Below, piece after piece: positions 14,855 to 15,935 of a stretch of 15,935 bases of DNA; position 1 is the stretch's first letter; each line of letters starts with the position of its first letter. The DNA is from RGIG4103 sp045644605. Its GTDB lineage: Bacteria > Bacillota > Clostridia > RUG12999. A program made the position numbers and the translations under genes. The stretch is taken from positions 1-15,935 of the forward strand of contig JAZRHB010000035.1 in assembly GCA_045644605.1 (NCBI GenBank), written 5' to 3'. The notes beneath the pieces were generated by a model that saw only the letters and a program-made list of their open reading frames with translations, was not told the DNA's origin and ran no database searches.

Positions 14855-15427
14855 ATGAAACTGCTTGCCGCAACGGGAAATAAACACAAAATAAAAGAAA
14901 TTTTAAGAATACTTTCGCCGCTTGGGTACGAAATTGTAACTCCCTACGAAATGGGAATAGATATCGACCCGGAAGAAACGGGAACAACATTTCTTGAAAA
15001 TGCAACAATAAAAGCCAAAGCGTTTGCCGCACTTGCGGACATTCCGGCACTTGCGGACGATTCGGGTCTTGAAGTTGATGCCCTCGGCGGCGCGCCGGGC
15101 ATATATTCGTCAAGATATGCAGAAGGAACCGATGCGGACAGAGTGGAAAAACTCCTTGCAAATATGAAAGATAAGGACAACCGCACCGCACGTTTTGTAT
15201 GCGAGGTTGTAATGATTTTCCCTGACGGAAAACTTGTTTCCGCAAGAGGAGAGTGCATAGGCACTATTGCAGATGCACCTGTCGGCAACGGCGGCTTCGG
15301 ATACGACCCGGTGTTTTATGTAAAATCCTTCGGTAAAACAATGGCAGAACTTACGGAAGATGAAAAAAACTCCATCAGCCACCGCGGAAACGCTCTTAAA
15401 AATTTAAGAAAAAAACTTGAAAACTAA
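14855..15427 (+). CDS. rdgB: RdgB/HAM1 non-canonical purine NTP pyrophosphatase
   Basis: This 190-residue enzyme hydrolyses (d)ITP and XTP to the monophosphates, keeping deaminated purines out of nucleic acids. It carries the family motifs ATGNKHKIKE (6-15), ETGTTFLENA (41-50), the catalytic ADDSGLEVDALGGAPGIYSSR segment (67-87, D69 the likely base), GFGYDPVF (147-154) and SHRGNAL (175-181). ATG 14855 is chosen because AAAGGTGA precedes it; the frame is open further upstream but only inside fakA. It begins 10 bases after the fakA stop and is the last gene before a terminator, so it is probably the last gene of the operon. Confidence 0.96.
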   Translation: MKLLAATGNKHKIKEILRILSPLGYEIVTPYEMGIDIDPEETGTTFLENATIKAKAFAALADIPALADDSGLEVDALGGAPGIYSSRYAEGTDADRVEKLLANMKDKDNRTARFVCEVVMIFPDGKLVSARGECIGTIADAPVGNGGFGYDPVFYVKSFGKTMAELTEDEKNSISHRGNALKNLRKKLEN

Positions 15428-15430
15428 TGA

Positions 15431-15458
15431 AAAAAGCCTCCCGATTGGGAGGCTTTTT
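15431..15458. terminator. Bidirectional terminator between rdgB and the aminotransferase
   Basis: GCCTCCC (15436-15442) and GGGAGGC (15447-15453) form a perfect 7-base GC-rich stem with a GATT loop, flanked by five A and five T. It serves the convergent rdgB and aminotransferase genes. Confidence 0.9.
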
Positions 15459-15464
15459 ATATAC

Positions 15465-15935
15465 TTATTTATTGATAAATCTGTCAATTCGTTCAAGTGC
15501 TGTTGTAAGATTTTTGATTGAATAACAATACGATGCACGAATATGTCCTTCGCCACTTTCGCCGAATGCATCACCCGGAACAACAGCAACTTTCTGTTCT
15601 TTAAGAAGCTGTTCACAGAAATCCTGTGATGTTTTGCCCGTTGATTTGATGCTCGGGAACACATAAAACGCACCCGTTGCTTCAAAACAGTCAAGTCCCA
15701 TTTCGCGGAATGATTTGATAACAAGGCGTCTTCTGTTGTCATATTCCTCACGCATATAATCAATATCATCATCACCGTTGCGCAGTGCATCAATAGCCGC
15801 ATACTGACTTGTTGTAGGCGCACACATAATTGCGTACTGATGAATTTTGAGCATTACAGAAATAAGCTCTTTCGGACCGGTTACATAACCAAGTCTCCAG
15901 CCTGTCATTGCATAGGCTTTTGAAAAACCGCTTAC
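15465..15935 (-). CDS. Class I PLP-dependent aminotransferase, C-terminal part
   Basis: The reading frame runs out of the window at the right edge, so only the last 156 residues are seen. The first ones read VSGFSKAYAMTGWRLGY, which contains the lysine that binds pyridoxal phosphate (SK) and the phosphate-binding TGWRLGY. Further on are CAPTTSQYAAIDAL, FYVFPSI and the substrate-carboxylate arginine in GHIRASY. This fits the aspartate/aromatic (PatA, AraT, AspC-like) branch of aminotransferase class I/II. Amino-acid specificity cannot be decided without the N-terminal part. The methionine in AMTGW is internal and not a start. Confidence 0.92.
   Translation of the reverse strand, partial: VSGFSKAYAMTGWRLGYVTGPKELISVMLKIHQYAIMCAPTTSQYAAIDALRNGDDDIDYMREEYDNRRRLVIKSFREMGLDCFEATGAFYVFPSIKSTGKTSQDFCEQLLKEQKVAVVPGDAFGESGEGHIRASYCYSIKNLTTALERIDRFINK

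Noticed and set aside
15404..15823. 139-codon open frame overlapping the aminotransferase
   Set aside because: It is in another frame of the aminotransferase, whose PLP-binding and C-terminal motifs are clear, and it runs through the terminator.
1..15935. Mobile elements, CRISPR arrays, tRNA or rRNA genes
   Set aside because: I found no transposase or integrase, no regularly spaced repeats, and no stretch folding as a tRNA or matching conserved rRNA. Composition and gene packing are uniform.

Overview
The window looks like ordinary chromosome from a low-GC Gram-positive anaerobe of the class Clostridia. The evidence is strong AGGAGG-type ribosome binding sites, A/T-rich sigma-A-like promoters, a YloU/FakA pair, a YpsA-like SLOG protein, and an F-type ATP synthase operon whose c subunit closely resembles the Na+-binding c subunits known from anaerobes such as Ilyobacter. 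I see no phage, insertion sequence, CRISPR array, tRNA or rRNA gene. No gap between genes exceeds 300 bases.

Layout. At the left edge is a terminator for a gene outside the window, then about 100 bases of unexplained, hairpin-rich spacer. A glycosyltransferase fused to a GtrA-type membrane domain follows on the minus strand. Divergent from it is a plus-strand operon of two short chromate-transporter-family proteins and a small SLOG-fold protein. A shared bidirectional terminator separates this from the large minus-strand operon atpI-B-E-F-H-A-G-D-C (about 9.4 to 3.0 kb), which is complete and in the usual order. Upstream of atpI, on the same strand, is ychF, with a terminator-like hairpin between the two. 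Divergent from ychF is a tightly packed plus-strand operon: OmpR-type response regulator, sensor histidine kinase, Asp23/YloU-like protein, FakA-type fatty acid kinase subunit and RdgB nucleotide-house-cleaning pyrophosphatase. It ends at another bidirectional terminator. The right edge holds the C-terminal 156 residues of a PLP-dependent class I aminotransferase on the minus strand.

How the genes work together. The ATP synthase operon encodes the membrane rotor and stator (a, c, b), the stalk (delta), the catalytic head (alpha, beta, gamma) and a shortened epsilon. The c-ring carries the full residue set for Na+ binding, so the enzyme is predicted to be Na+-coupled. Epsilon lacks the C-terminal helical domain that inhibits ATP hydrolysis in other bacteria. 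The two-component system overlaps the next gene, so envelope or redox sensing may be co-transcribed with lipid metabolism (FakA) and nucleotide-pool sanitation (RdgB).

I did not find a clearly new multi-gene system. The points most worth a second look are the Na+ signature with the truncated epsilon, the possible attenuator in front of the atp operon, the structured spacer at the left edge, and the kinase-to-fakA gene coupling.
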